A stretch of DNA of 37,590 nt from Actinomycetes bacterium (GTDB lineage Bacteria; Actinomycetota; Actinomycetes; Propionibacteriales; Propionibacteriaceae): NCBI GenBank assembly GCA_021803025.1, contig JAJZQV010000019.1:1-37590 (forward strand), read 5' to 3'. Each line of letters opens with the position of its first letter. Positions within the stretch are counted from its first letter, which is position 1. Positions 1 to 8,217 of the stretch are shown here, in pieces. The position numbers and the translations under genes are program-made. The notes beneath the pieces are model-generated. The model saw only the letters and a list, made by a program, of their open reading frames with translations. It was not told the DNA's origin and ran no database searches.

Positions 1-102
1 TCCTGCCTGTCTCTGTGCTGGCGCCTCACGCCGCCTGCCCAGCATAGATGTCCGTCCTGCGGTCGCTCACGGTACGTGCCGTGTCTCCCGGTCCGGGTGC
101 CG

Positions 103-135
103 CGGGGTGACAGCCAGGTGAACGGCGGTCGAACG
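103..135 (+). promoter_or_regulatory. PHO-box-like tandem 11-mers upstream of senX3
   Basis: Three contiguous 11-nt units (103-113 CGGGGTGACAG, 114-124 CCAGGTGAACG, 125-135 GCGGTCGAACG) share a GGTGA/GAACG core with 11-nt period. The middle unit contains GGTGAAC, the complement of the GTTCACC core of Streptomyces PhoP boxes. Actinobacterial SenX3-RegX3/PhoR-PhoP systems are known to autoregulate. That this is a RegX3 site is inferred from position and periodicity only. Confidence 0.4.
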
Positions 136-193
136 CTGGGTTGCACGGGGACCGCGGGGCGACCGGGACGCTTCCCGGGCCGGGCGACCTGCA

Positions 194-199
194 TAGGAT
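194..199 (+). promoter_or_regulatory. -10 element of a leaderless senX3 promoter
   Basis: TAGGAT ends 7 nt before the GTG at 207, the spacing expected if transcription starts on the start codon itself. The -35 position (171-176, CTTCCC) is poor, which fits an activator-dependent promoter. Confidence 0.55.
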
Positions 200-206
200 C
201 AGCCCC

Positions 207-1364
207 GTGAGCTCCTGGCTGGTCGTGTGTGCGATCGCCCTCGGCATCGGACTTCTCATGGGGCGCCACTCCAGGCGCGACCCCGTACCGGCCGAGCCGG
301 ATCGGCCCGCTGTGCCCCCCGACGCCCTCATCGTCGCGATCGAGAGCGGTGCGGCGGCTCTGTTCGTCGGCAACGAGGACGACGTCCTGGATGCGACGGA
401 GCCGGCGCGCGCGATGGGACTCGCGCGCGGGAACCGTGTGGCATCGCCCCGGCTGCTCGAGCTGATCCGGTCCGTACGGCGCACCGGTCTCGCCGAGCAT
501 GCGATGATCGAGCGCCCCGGCAGTACGAGCGCGGCTCCCGCCAACCTGGCGGCCGCGGTCGCGCCGCTGCGGGACGGGATCATCGTCGTCCTGGCCCGCG
601 ACATCTCCGAGGAGCGCCGCATCGACCTGTCGCGGCGCGACTTCGTCACCAACATCAGCCACGAGCTGAAGACCCCGATCGGCGCGATCGGCCTGCTCAG
701 TGAGGCCGTCGAGCAGGCGTCCGACGACCCGGAGATGGTGGTCCGCTTCGCCACGCGCATGCAGCGCGAGTCGGCGCGCCTCACCGAGCTCGTGCAGCAG
801 ATCATCACCTTGTCGCGTCTCCAGTCGGACGACCCGCTGCGGGAGGCGAAGGGCGTCGACATCAGCTTCGTCGTGCGGCGCGCGGTCGACCGGCTGTCCT
901 CCACGGCCCGGGCCCGCCGCGTGACCCTCACGGTGTCCGACCGGGAGCCCGGCGACGTCATCGGCGACGGCGGCCAGCTCATCGACGCCGTCGCGAACCT
1001 CGTCGCCAACGCGATCGCCTACAGCCACGAGGGCGCGCGCGTCGCGGTGACCTGCGCACGCCGCAGGATGGGGGACGACGAGGTCGTCGAGATCGCGGTG
1101 ACCGACAACGGCATCGGGATCGCCGAGGCCGACCAGGAGCGGATCTTCGACCGGTTCTACCGCGTCGACCCCGACCGCAGCCGCGCCTCCGGAGGAACCG
1201 GCCTCGGCCTGTCCATCGTCAAGCTCGTCACCGAGGCGCATGGCGGCACGGTGTCCGTATGGAGCAAGGTGGGCAGCGGCTCCACCTTCACGCTGCGGCT
1301 GCCGGCCTGGATCCCACCTGCTCAGCCCGACCAGAGAACCATCGACCAGGAGGTCGCCTCATGA
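207..1364 (+). CDS. senX3: SenX3/PhoR-type sensor histidine kinase
   Basis: Membrane-bound sensor kinase of 385 aa, probably responding to phosphate limitation and phosphorylating the downstream regulator. One N-terminal transmembrane segment (residues 2-18) is followed by a degenerate PAS-like region (about 40-140) and a HisKA helix with the phospho-accepting His at residue 152 (motif FVTNISHELKTPIG). The HATPase_c domain shows an N box (Asn268 in NLVANAIAYS), a G1 box (DNGIGI, about 300-305) and a G2 box (GGTGLGLS). GTG 207 is preferred over an upstream in-frame start because TAGGAT lies 7 nt before it and because the membrane helix then starts at the N-terminus. It overlaps regX3 by 4 nt (ATGA), so the two are translationally coupled. 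The senX3-regX3 order and the domain make-up support the name, though PhoR is an equivalent label in other actinobacteria. Confidence 0.9.
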   Translation: MSSWLVVCAIALGIGLLMGRHSRRDPVPAEPDRPAVPPDALIVAIESGAAALFVGNEDDVLDATEPARAMGLARGNRVASPRLLELIRSVRRTGLAEHAMIERPGSTSAAPANLAAAVAPLRDGIIVVLARDISEERRIDLSRRDFVTNISHELKTPIGAIGLLSEAVEQASDDPEMVVRFATRMQRESARLTELVQQIITLSRLQSDDPLREAKGVDISFVVRRAVDRLSSTARARRVTLTVSDREPGDVIGDGGQLIDAVANLVANAIAYSHEGARVAVTCARRRMGDDEVVEIAVTDNGIGIAEADQERIFDRFYRVDPDRSRASGGTGLGLSIVKLVTEAHGGTVSVWSKVGSGSTFTLRLPAWIPPAQPDQRTIDQEVAS

Positions 1365-2038
1365 CCCGTGTGCTGCTCGTCGAGGACGAGGAGAGCTACC
1401 GCGAGGCGACGAGCTACATGCTGAGGCGCGAGGGGTACGAGGTGTTCGCGGCGGCCGATGGCCGCACCGGCCTCGACGAGTTCGCCCGCAGCGGAGCGGA
1501 CATCGTGCTCTTGGACCTCATGCTCCCCGGACTCTCCGGCGTCGAGGTGTGCCGCCAGCTGCGGCAGACGTCGAGCGTGCCCGTCATCATGGTCACGGCG
1601 AGGGACTCCGAGATCGACAAGGTCGTGGGCCTCGAGATCGGCGCCGACGACTACGTGACGAAGCCGTTCAGCCACCGCGAGCTGGTCGCCCGGATCCGGG
1701 CCGTGCTGCGCCGCGGGCAGGACCCCGAGCCGGCTCCCGACGTCGTCGAGGCCGGCGACGTACGGATGAACGTCGAGCGGCACGAGGTCACGCTGGGTGG
1801 CGAGCCCGTACGGCTGGCTCTCAAGGAGTTCGAGCTGCTCGAGATGTTCCTCCGCAACCCCGGACGGGTCCTTACGCGCGGGCAGCTCATCGACCGCGTG
1901 TGGGGGTCGGACTACTTCGGCGACACGAAGACCCTCGACGTCCACGTGAAGCGTCTGCGCGCGAAGCTGGAGGCCGACCCGGCCAGCCCCAAGCTCTTCG
2001 TGACCGTACGGGGCCTGGGCTACAAGCTGGACGTGTAG
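1361..2038 (+). CDS. regX3: RegX3/PhoP-type response regulator
   Basis: OmpR/PhoB-family regulator of 225 aa. The receiver domain (1-118) has the acidic cluster Glu8-Asp9, phospho-accepting Asp52 (IVLLDLMLPG), Thr79 and Lys101 (VTKPF). The winged-helix DNA-binding domain (about 130-225) shows LKEFELLEMFLRNPGRVLTR and the wing RGLGYKL. The ATG overlaps the senX3 stop by 4 nt, and AGGAGG lies at its usual place inside the end of senX3. By family knowledge it controls phosphate scavenging and envelope genes. The PHO-like box upstream of senX3 is a likely target of its own. Confidence 0.92.
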   Translation: MTRVLLVEDEESYREATSYMLRREGYEVFAAADGRTGLDEFARSGADIVLLDLMLPGLSGVEVCRQLRQTSSVPVIMVTARDSEIDKVVGLEIGADDYVTKPFSHRELVARIRAVLRRGQDPEPAPDVVEAGDVRMNVERHEVTLGGEPVRLALKEFELLEMFLRNPGRVLTRGQLIDRVWGSDYFGDTKTLDVHVKRLRAKLEADPASPKLFVTVRGLGYKLDV

Positions 2039-2064
2039 GAGGCGGCCGCAGCGCGCCGCTCTGC

Positions 2065-2070
2065 CAGACT
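2065..2070 (+). promoter_or_regulatory. -10 element for leaderless tatD
   Basis: CAGACT lies 6 nt before GTG 2077. The same hexamer at the same distance precedes the TetR gene (minus strand, GTG 8051) and the glycosylase ATG at 34196, which supports it as a promoter -10. Confidence 0.5.
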
Positions 2071-2076
2071 GTGCCG

Positions 2077-2931
2077 GTGACCGTCGAGACCTGGGGGATG
2101 CCGGACCTGCCCGAGCCGCTCCCGTATTCCGTCGTCGACGCCCACACGCACCTCGCGTCCGTGACAGAGCGCGTGGGAATGCCTGTCGAGGCCAACCTCG
2201 AGCTCGCCCGCCTCGCCGGGGTGGACCGGCTCGTCGACGTCGGATGGGACGCGGAGAGCTCCCGGCGCTGCGTCGAGAACGCCATGCGTCACCCGCAGGT
2301 CGTCGCGAACGTGGCGCTGCACCCGAACGACGTCGCGCGGCACCCCGAGCTCGTGGACGCGGGGCTCGCCGAGGTCGAGCGGCTCGCCGGACTCGGCCCG
2401 CACGTACGAGGCGTGGGGGAGACCGGGCTCGACTACTTCCGTACGACCGACGCCGCCGGCCAGGCCCGCCAGCGGGACGCTTTCGCCGCGCACATCGCCA
2501 TCGCCCGGTCGGCGGGCCTGACGCTCGTCATCCACGACCGGGACGCCCACGACGACGTGCTCGACGTGCTCGACGCCGGGCCGCTCCCCGACCGTGTGGT
2601 CATGCACTGCTTCTCGGGCTACGCCGACTTCGCGACGCGCTGCGTGGACCGGGGGTTCTGGCTCTCGTTCCCGGGCGTCGTCACGTACAACGCGAACGCC
2701 CACCTGCGCGAGGCGCTCCGGGCGACGCCCCGCGACAAGGTGCTCGTCGAGACGGACGCCCCGTACCTCACGCCTGTGCCGGCGCGTGGCCGGCCCAACG
2801 CGTCGTACCTCGTCGCCCACACCGTGCGGTTCGTGGCGGACCAGCTCGGCTGGGACCTTGCGGACGCGTGCCGGGGGCTTCGAGAGAACGCCTTCGCGGC
2901 GTTCGGCGGCCCGTGGGGCGACGATGGCTGA
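2077..2931 (+). CDS. tatD: TatD-family metal-dependent deoxyribonuclease
   Basis: Cytoplasmic TIM-barrel hydrolase of 284 aa, acting as a 3'-5' DNase or AP-repair enzyme in this family. Metal ligands are visible in order: His23 and His25 (VDAHTHL), Glu in GVGETGLDYF, His in LVIHDRDAH, His in VMHCFSG and Asp in VETDAPYLTP. Three in-frame starts exist (GTG 2071, GTG 2077, ATG 2098). GTG 2077 is chosen because CAGACT ends 6 nt before it; no good Shine-Dalgarno precedes any of them. The stop overlaps the ksgA start by 8 nt. In many actinobacteria a resuscitation factor (rpfB) sits between tatD and ksgA; here it is absent. Confidence 0.9.
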   Translation: MTVETWGMPDLPEPLPYSVVDAHTHLASVTERVGMPVEANLELARLAGVDRLVDVGWDAESSRRCVENAMRHPQVVANVALHPNDVARHPELVDAGLAEVERLAGLGPHVRGVGETGLDYFRTTDAAGQARQRDAFAAHIAIARSAGLTLVIHDRDAHDDVLDVLDAGPLPDRVVMHCFSGYADFATRCVDRGFWLSFPGVVTYNANAHLREALRATPRDKVLVETDAPYLTPVPARGRPNASYLVAHTVRFVADQLGWDLADACRGLRENAFAAFGGPWGDDG

Positions 2932-3778
2932 CACCGGCCTGCTGGACCCTCGGACCGTCAGGACCCTCGCTGCCGAGCTCGACCTGCGACCCAGCAAGCA
3001 GCGAGGGCAGAACTTCGTCGTGGACCCCAACACCGTGCGGCGCATCGTGGCGCTGTCGGGGGTCCGGCCCGGCGAGGTGGTTCTCGAGGTCGGCCCGGGG
3101 CTCGGGTCGTTGACACTGGGACTCCTCGAGGCAGGCGCCCGTGTCGTGGCGGTGGAGATCGAGTCCTCGCTCGCCGGGCGTCTCCGTCGTACCGTGAGCG
3201 ACCGTCTTCCCGACGCGGTCGACCGGCTGACGGTCGTCGAGGCGGACGCGCTGCGGGTGACGGCGCTCGACCCGATGCCGACCCGCGTGGTCGCCAACCT
3301 CCCGTACAACGTCTCGGTCCCCGTGATCCTCCACCTGCTCGCGACGTTCCCGAGCATCGTGTCGGGCCTCGTCATGGTGCAGCTCGAGGTCGCCGACCGG
3401 CTCGTCGCCCCTCCGGGGAGCAAGGTGTACGGGACGCCGTCGGCGAAGCTCGCCTGGTACGCGTCCGCCTCCCGGGTGGGAACCGTCCCGGCGAGCGTGT
3501 TCTGGCCCGTACCCAACGTCGAGTCGGGTCTCGTGGCGTTCACGCGTCGCGAGCCGCCGTCGACGGCCGACCGCGTGGCGGTCTTCACCGTCGTGGACGC
3601 GGCGTTCGGCCAGCGTCGCAAGATGCTGCGCGCCGCCCTCGCCGGGGTGTTCGGGTCGTCGGCGGCCGCGATCGAGGCGCTCGAACGAGCGGGGGTCGAC
3701 CCGACGCTAAGGGGCGAGACCCTCGCGATCGGCCAGTTCGCGGCGATCGCCGACCAGCTGCCCGGACGACGCTCCTGA
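2924..3778 (+). CDS. ksgA: 16S rRNA dimethyladenosine transferase
   Basis: Transfers four methyl groups from S-adenosylmethionine to the two adjacent adenosines in the helix 45 loop of 16S rRNA during 30S maturation. The protein is 284 aa, a usual length. Motifs seen: KQRGQNFVVD (residues 25-34), the SAM-binding EVGPGLGSLT (about 55-64), the acidic AVEIESSLA, EADAL, and the catalytic motif NLPYNVSVP (about 125). The C-terminal helical domain includes the VFWPVPNVESGLV segment. The start is ATG 2924, 8 nt inside tatD, so expression is coupled to it. ispE follows after 19 nt. Confidence 0.95.
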   Translation: MADTGLLDPRTVRTLAAELDLRPSKQRGQNFVVDPNTVRRIVALSGVRPGEVVLEVGPGLGSLTLGLLEAGARVVAVEIESSLAGRLRRTVSDRLPDAVDRLTVVEADALRVTALDPMPTRVVANLPYNVSVPVILHLLATFPSIVSGLVMVQLEVADRLVAPPGSKVYGTPSAKLAWYASASRVGTVPASVFWPVPNVESGLVAFTRREPPSTADRVAVFTVVDAAFGQRRKMLRAALAGVFGSSAAAIEALERAGVDPTLRGETLAIGQFAAIADQLPGRRS

Positions 3779-3797
3779 CTCCAGGTAGGTTCGACAC

Positions 3798-4727
3798 GTG
3801 GAGTCGAGGGATGTGGACGCTGCCGTACGGGTCCAGGTGCCGGGCAAGGTGAACCTCGCGCTGTCGGTCTCGCCGAGACGGGAGGACGGCTACCACGAGC
3901 TGACGACCCTGTTCATGGCGGTGTCGCTGCACGACGTCGTCACTGCGACGCCTGCCCGCCGGGGTCGCCTCAGCGTCGAGGTCTCCGGGGAGGGGGCCGA
4001 CCAGGTACCCGTCGACATGTCCAACCTCGCCCTCAAGGCGGCCGCCCTGCTCCGCGCGCGGTACGGCGCCCCCGATCACGGCGCGCACCTGAGGATCGAG
4101 AAGCGGATCCCCGTGGCCGGCGGGATGGCCGGCGGCTCGGCGGATGCCGCGGGGGCGCTGCTGGCCTGCTCCGTGCTCTGGGGCCTCGACGTGGGCCAGC
4201 CGGAGCTCCTCGAGCTCGCGGCCGAGCTGGGCAGCGACGTCCCGTTCTCGCTCATGGGCGGCTGCGCGCTCGGCACCGGCCGGGGCGAGCAGCTCGCCCC
4301 AACACTGTGCAAGGGGACGTACGAGTGGGTGTTCGCGCTCGCCCACCGCGGACTGTCGACGGCGAGGGTGTTCGCCGACTACGACACGTACAACGAGGCG
4401 CAGACCACGCCGAGGATGGTCATCGACGGTCTCATGACGGGCCTCGCGTCCCACGACCTGGAGGCCGTACGGACGGGGATGTGCAACGACCTCGAGCACT
4501 CGGCGATCCGGCTGCACCCGGCGATCCTCGACACCCTCGAGGAGGGGCTCGGTCTCGGAGGCGTCACGGCGATCGTGAGCGGTTCGGGGCCGACGGTCGC
4601 CTTCCTGTGCGGGGACGAGGACGACGCGGTGAACCTCGTGGTGGGCCTGTCCACGCTGCCGTCCGTACGAGCGGTGGTGCGGGCCAAGGGACCCGTACCG
4701 GGAGCGCGCGTGCTCAGCAACAGCTGA
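3798..4727 (+). CDS. ispE: 4-diphosphocytidyl-2-C-methyl-D-erythritol kinase
   Basis: GHMP kinase of the MEP isoprenoid pathway that phosphorylates the 2-hydroxyl of CDP-methylerythritol with ATP. The protein is 309 aa. The N-terminal PGKVNLALSV (residues 15-24) and the glycine-rich ATP loop PVAGGMAGGSADAAGAL (about 105-121) are diagnostic, and GSGPTVAFL near the C-terminus is the third GHMP motif. The start is GTG 3798. TAGGTT at 3786-3791 ends 6 nt before it, suggesting an additional leaderless promoter in the short gap after ksgA. The tatD-ksgA-ispE order is conserved in actinobacteria. Confidence 0.95.
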   Translation: MESRDVDAAVRVQVPGKVNLALSVSPRREDGYHELTTLFMAVSLHDVVTATPARRGRLSVEVSGEGADQVPVDMSNLALKAAALLRARYGAPDHGAHLRIEKRIPVAGGMAGGSADAAGALLACSVLWGLDVGQPELLELAAELGSDVPFSLMGGCALGTGRGEQLAPTLCKGTYEWVFALAHRGLSTARVFADYDTYNEAQTTPRMVIDGLMTGLASHDLEAVRTGMCNDLEHSAIRLHPAILDTLEEGLGLGGVTAIVSGSGPTVAFLCGDEDDAVNLVVGLSTLPSVRAVVRAKGPVPGARVLSNS

Positions 4728-4860
4728 CACGGCTCGGCTCCTCACCTGCCAGGTTGGTCGTCACAGCTTCTCTCCGGACAGGACCCCGCGTCATCGGCTC
4801 TCCCGGACGGCGCCAGCCCTTCGCGCATCCTCACGCGGGCCGAGTGGCATCATGTCCGCC

Positions 4861-5385
4861 ATGGAACAGCCACCGGGGCGCCGGGACGAGGTCGACGACA
4901 TCGTCTCCGCCTGGCACCGGGAGCGACCCGACCTCCACGTCGACGGCATGCACGTGCTGAGCCGCGTGAGCCGCCTCGCCAGCCACCACGCGACGACGCG
5001 GGACGCGGCGTTCGCCGCGCACGGCCTGGGCGCGTTCGAGTTCGACGTGCTCGCGGCCCTGCGACGCGCCGGCGCCCCGTACCGGCTGACCCCCGGCGAG
5101 CTGTCCCGCCAGACCCACGTCACGAGCGGCACGATGACGCACCGCATCGCCCGCCTCGTCGAGCGCGGGCTCGTGACCCGGGACAACCATCCCAGCGACG
5201 GTCGTGCGGCCATCGTCTCGCTGACGGAGGCCGGTCTGCGCGTCGTGGACGCCGCCCTGTCCGACCTGCTCGTCTCCGAGGAGCGCCTCCTCGCGGACCT
5301 GCCCGCCACGGACCGTGAGAAGCTGGCCGCCCTGCTCCGCGCGCTGCTGCTGTCGGTCGCCGACGAGCAGGAGCACTCGGCCTGA
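4861..5385 (+). CDS. MarR-family transcriptional regulator
   Basis: Winged-helix regulator of 174 aa. The core reads FDVLAALRRAGAPYRLTPGELSRQ, then the recognition helix TSGTMTHRIARLVERGLVTR, then the wing DNHPSDGRAAIVSLTEAGLRVVD, the canonical MarR layout, with helical dimerisation segments at both ends. ATG 4861 is preferred to ATG 4852 because CATCAT at 4848-4853 sits 7 nt before it, matching the leaderless pattern of this genome. The ligand and targets are unknown. The next gene downstream is convergent, so no target is obvious. The first copy of the 48-bp structured repeat lies 34 bp after its stop. Confidence 0.85.
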   Translation: MEQPPGRRDEVDDIVSAWHRERPDLHVDGMHVLSRVSRLASHHATTRDAAFAAHGLGAFEFDVLAALRRAGAPYRLTPGELSRQTHVTSGTMTHRIARLVERGLVTRDNHPSDGRAAIVSLTEAGLRVVDAALSDLLVSEERLLADLPATDREKLAALLRALLLSVADEQEHSA

Positions 5386-5418
5386 CCCTTCGGCACCCCG
5401 TGACGCCCGGGAACGAGA

Positions 5419-5466
5419 GGCCAGGTCGCGCTGCGACACGCCGTACGGACCGCGCGTGTCGTGGCC
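5419..5466 (-). repeat. 48-bp structured intergenic repeat, copy A
   Basis: Inverted orientation relative to copies B (13703-13750) and C (27899-27946). Read on the minus strand it has the plan GGCCA, CGACACGC, a 12-nt centre (GCGGTCCGTACG), GCGTGTCG, a 10-nt spacer, TGGCC. The inner 8-bp arms and the outer 5-bp arms are both inverted repeats. It matches copies B and C at 43 of 48 positions each. It lies between the convergent MarR gene and the membrane protein gene at 5657. Confidence 0.85.
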
Positions 5467-5656
5467 GTTCGTGGGGGGGAGGGATGCGGCTCATGACCGG
5501 GTACATGCGGGCCTTCTCCACCTCCACCGCCAGCGCGTTCATGAACAGCAGCGCGACGCCGAGGACGGCCCGCGTCCGCGGTCATAGGAGGCAGACAGGG
5601 GCGGGCGACGGCACGGAGGTCATCCTGTCACCGTCGGCCGCTGGGCGAGGAGGTCG

Positions 5657-7267
5657 TCAGCGCAGCCAGAGGTCGAAGCCGTTCACCGTCCGCACGAACC
5701 GCCAGGACGGGTCCGCGTTCAGCCTGGTCGTCACCACAGGAAGGCCGTCCGCCCGCCTGAGCGAGGGGAAGATCGCGCAGGTGGCGCCCTCGGGGGCCGC
5801 TGTCGCCGAGGTGCCGAGGAAGTACTCGTTGGACGCCTTGAGCCTCTCGAGCCCGTAGTAGTCGGCCCGTCCGTCGTACCAGACCTTCACGTCGGGTCGG
5901 GTGAGGATGGTCGGGGCCGCCACGCTTGCCGTGGTGAACAGGCGGCACCCGCCCGGGAGTGCCTCGATCGCCTGCAGCTCGGCCGGGACTGCGTGTGCGA
6001 CGGGGCCCATGAGGACCGCGAACGGGAGCAGCAGGCCGCAGACGATCGCCAGCACGATCCGCCACGAGCGGGTACGGGTCCACCGCTCTGCGGTCGCCTT
6101 GAAGCGGTGGGCGGCGGGCAGGGCGTCCGCCCATGTGCGTGCCTGATGGGCGGCCCACGTGATGGCGACGCCCCAGACGGGGATCGACAGCAGGATCGCC
6201 GCGCCGAGGAAACGGAGCCACTGCTCTCCGGCGATGGCGAGCGGTACGGCGAGGGTGCCGACCGCCATGATCCCCGCAGCACGGTTGTCGAGGTGGCCAC
6301 GGCGCAACGCGCGGACGACCCAGCCGAGGAAGCAGACGACCGCCACGATGCAGATGGCTCCTGCGACCGTCCACCGGAGCATGAGGGGCCAGCGGCTGAG
6401 GATGCCGGGGTGGAACGGCGAGATCCACTCCATGATGTACGTGGAGGACGCGACGAAGGTCTCCCGGGAACGGGCCAGCGTGCCGGCGACGCCGTAGGGC
6501 GTCGTCAACGAACCGACGACCAGTCCCGCCTCGCCACCGACGATGAGGGCCCATCGGCGCGCGTCACGAACCCTCGTCCGCCAGTCTCCGGGCCAGTCGG
6601 AGGCCAGCCAGTAGACGGCCCACACGGCGCCGAAGGCGGGACCGAGCGTGAAGAACGACAGGTGGATCCAGTTCCCGAACACACTCAGCGCGGCGCTGAG
6701 GACCCCGAAGAACACGCCGTTGACGAGGGCCGAGTGACGCAGCACCCGCGGGCGCCACCACATCATGAGGTACAGCCCTGCCAGCAGAAGGACCTGAACG
6801 CCCATCGTGGCCCGAGCCGAGACCATGGGCATCGCCCACGAGAAGCCGAACACCAGGCCTGCGAGTGCACCGAGGGGATGCGCGCCGAGACGGCGGGCCA
6901 GGACGTACGAGAAGGCGAAGAACGTCATGATGATCGCGAACGCGAACAGGAACAGGCCCCAGAAGCCTCCGCCGAGCCACGAGACGCCCAGGAAGTAGTT
7001 CCACAGCGGCGAGTTGGGGTAGAAGACGCGGTCCACGGGTGCCCACGACCAGGTGTCCGGCCGAGCCAAGGGGGTTCCGGTCAGGTTCTCGATGCCCGCG
7101 CGCGCCTCCCAGTACGGGTCGCGCTCCTGCGGCGACCCTGCGCACACGGCTGCCAGCGCGGCCATGGACACCCAGGCGATCGCGCCGGCGCTGGGTGGCC
7201 ACGAGGGTCTGCGGCTGCGCGTCGTCCTGACTGCTTCTGGAGTCCGGGTCGCCGCTTCGCTCGTCAC
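5657..7267 (-). CDS. multi-pass membrane protein, GT-C glycosyltransferase-like
   Basis: A 536-aa integral membrane protein with about ten hydrophobic helices between residues 25 and 410 and a C-terminal extracytoplasmic stretch. After the first helix comes a loop rich in conserved-looking acidic, aromatic and proline residues (ERDPYWEARAG ... RVFYPNSPLWNYFLG), as in GT-C fold, polyprenyl-phosphate-sugar-dependent glycosyltransferases. The tail contains VWYDGRADYYGLERL, which I associate with a group of uncharacterised actinobacterial membrane proteins of this type. The start is GTG 7267; TAGCGT at 7275-7280 (minus strand) ends 7 nt before it, so it is probably leaderless with its own promoter. 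No sugar-nucleotide genes lie nearby. The GT-C assignment is inference; membrane topology is secure. Confidence 0.55.
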   Translation of the reverse strand: MTSEAATRTPEAVRTTRSRRPSWPPSAGAIAWVSMAALAAVCAGSPQERDPYWEARAGIENLTGTPLARPDTWSWAPVDRVFYPNSPLWNYFLGVSWLGGGFWGLFLFAFAIIMTFFAFSYVLARRLGAHPLGALAGLVFGFSWAMPMVSARATMGVQVLLLAGLYLMMWWRPRVLRHSALVNGVFFGVLSAALSVFGNWIHLSFFTLGPAFGAVWAVYWLASDWPGDWRTRVRDARRWALIVGGEAGLVVGSLTTPYGVAGTLARSRETFVASSTYIMEWISPFHPGILSRWPLMLRWTVAGAICIVAVVCFLGWVVRALRRGHLDNRAAGIMAVGTLAVPLAIAGEQWLRFLGAAILLSIPVWGVAITWAAHQARTWADALPAAHRFKATAERWTRTRSWRIVLAIVCGLLLPFAVLMGPVAHAVPAELQAIEALPGGCRLFTTASVAAPTILTRPDVKVWYDGRADYYGLERLKASNEYFLGTSATAAPEGATCAIFPSLRRADGLPVVTTRLNADPSWRFVRTVNGFDLWLR

Positions 7268-7373
7268 GGGTGTGACGCTAGGGGTGCGTCCCCGGGTATT
7301 CCGTCGAAGGTTGGAGCTCTCACATGCTTCTCGAGTCAGGTAGAGGTCCAGGGGGGTGCGGCTGGCTGGACGC

Positions 7374-8051
7374 CTACAGCAGGCTGCCCGGGTCGGCGAG
7401 GTGCCCGGCGTCGTCGGACAGGTGGAAGTCCCTGCCGAGGTAGTGCATGCCGTTCCATGCGAGGTTCACGAGGTGGGTGGCGACCTCGGCCTTGCTCAGC
7501 TCCGGGTTGTCCAGCCACCACTGCCCCGTCATGGAGACCATGCCGGTCAGCGCCTGCGCGTACAGGGGGGCCGCCTTGGGGTCGAGCCCCCGGTACGCGA
7601 ACACCGCCGCGAGAAGACCCTCGACCCGGGTGACGATGTCGGCGAGGATGCTCCCGTACGAGCCGCCCGTCTCCGAGTCCGTACGGTCGCGGACGAGGAT
7701 GCGGAAGCCCTCAGGGCAGGACTCGACGTAGTCCAGCAGCGCCATCGTGCCGAGCTCGATGAGCCGGCGCGACCCCGCGTGCGGCGTCATGAGCGCCTCG
7801 CGGATCGCGGTGTGGAGCCTCTGCACCTCCCGGTCGACGACGACCGCGTACAGCCCCTCCTTGCCGCCGAAGTGCTCGTACACGACGGGCTTGGAGACCT
7901 CGGCCCTCGCGGCGATGTCCTCGATGCTCGTGCCCGCGAAGCCCCGTTCGGCGAACGCCGAGCGTGCGACGCCGATGAGCTGGTCGTGGCGCTCGGCCCC
8001 GGCCATCCGCACCCGGACGCGTCGCGCGCGGGACTGTTCGCTGTGAGGCAC
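7374..8051 (-). CDS. TetR-family transcriptional regulator
   Basis: Regulator of 225 aa. The N-terminal helix-turn-helix is typical (IGVARSAFAERGFAGTSIEDIAARAEVSKPVVYEHFGGKEGLYAVVVDRE, residues about 25-75, quoted here as segments of one motif region). The C-terminal ligand-binding part includes FRILVRDRTDSETGGSYGS and GQWWLDNPEL. The start is GTG 8051, because the minus strand has CAGACT (8058-8063) 6 nt before it; ATG at residue 16 is the alternative. It diverges from the aminotransferase gene, and the intervening DNA holds a nested dyad that may be its operator. A TetR gene (Rv1019) also lies near glmU/mfd in M. tuberculosis. Confidence 0.85.
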   Translation of the reverse strand: MPHSEQSRARRVRVRMAGAERHDQLIGVARSAFAERGFAGTSIEDIAARAEVSKPVVYEHFGGKEGLYAVVVDREVQRLHTAIREALMTPHAGSRRLIELGTMALLDYVESCPEGFRILVRDRTDSETGGSYGSILADIVTRVEGLLAAVFAYRGLDPKAAPLYAQALTGMVSMTGQWWLDNPELSKAEVATHLVNLAWNGMHYLGRDFHLSDDAGHLADPGSLL

Positions 8052-8062
8052 CCCCTCAGTCT

Positions 8063-8126
8063 GGCCCGATGGTCGTCAGTGCGCCAACGCGGGCGGCGCG
8101 CGACGACGCAGGTGGCTCATCGGGCC
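8063..8126. promoter_or_regulatory. nested dyad between divergent tetR and aminotransferase genes
   Basis: Outer arms GGCCCGATG (8063-8071) and CATCGGGCC (8118-8126) are perfect complements. Just inside are GTCGTC (8072-8077) and GACGAC (8102-8107), and then GCGCC (8081-8085) and GGCGC (8095-8099). The left outer arm abuts the tetR -10 (8058-8063), so a protein bound there would block tetR transcription. A TetR autoregulatory operator is an inference. Confidence 0.4.
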
Positions 8127-8217
8127 CGTACAGCGGGAGTCCCACGCACGTGAAAAGGCCCGGGCCCCTGCCGGAGGCCGCCGATATGCTGCCTTCACCA
8201 TGCGAAAGGACCCGCTG

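Noticed and set aside
4852-4860. ATG 4852 as the MarR start
   Set aside because: It overlaps the CATCAT hexamer that is placed 7 nt before ATG 4861; the latter fits the leaderless pattern better.
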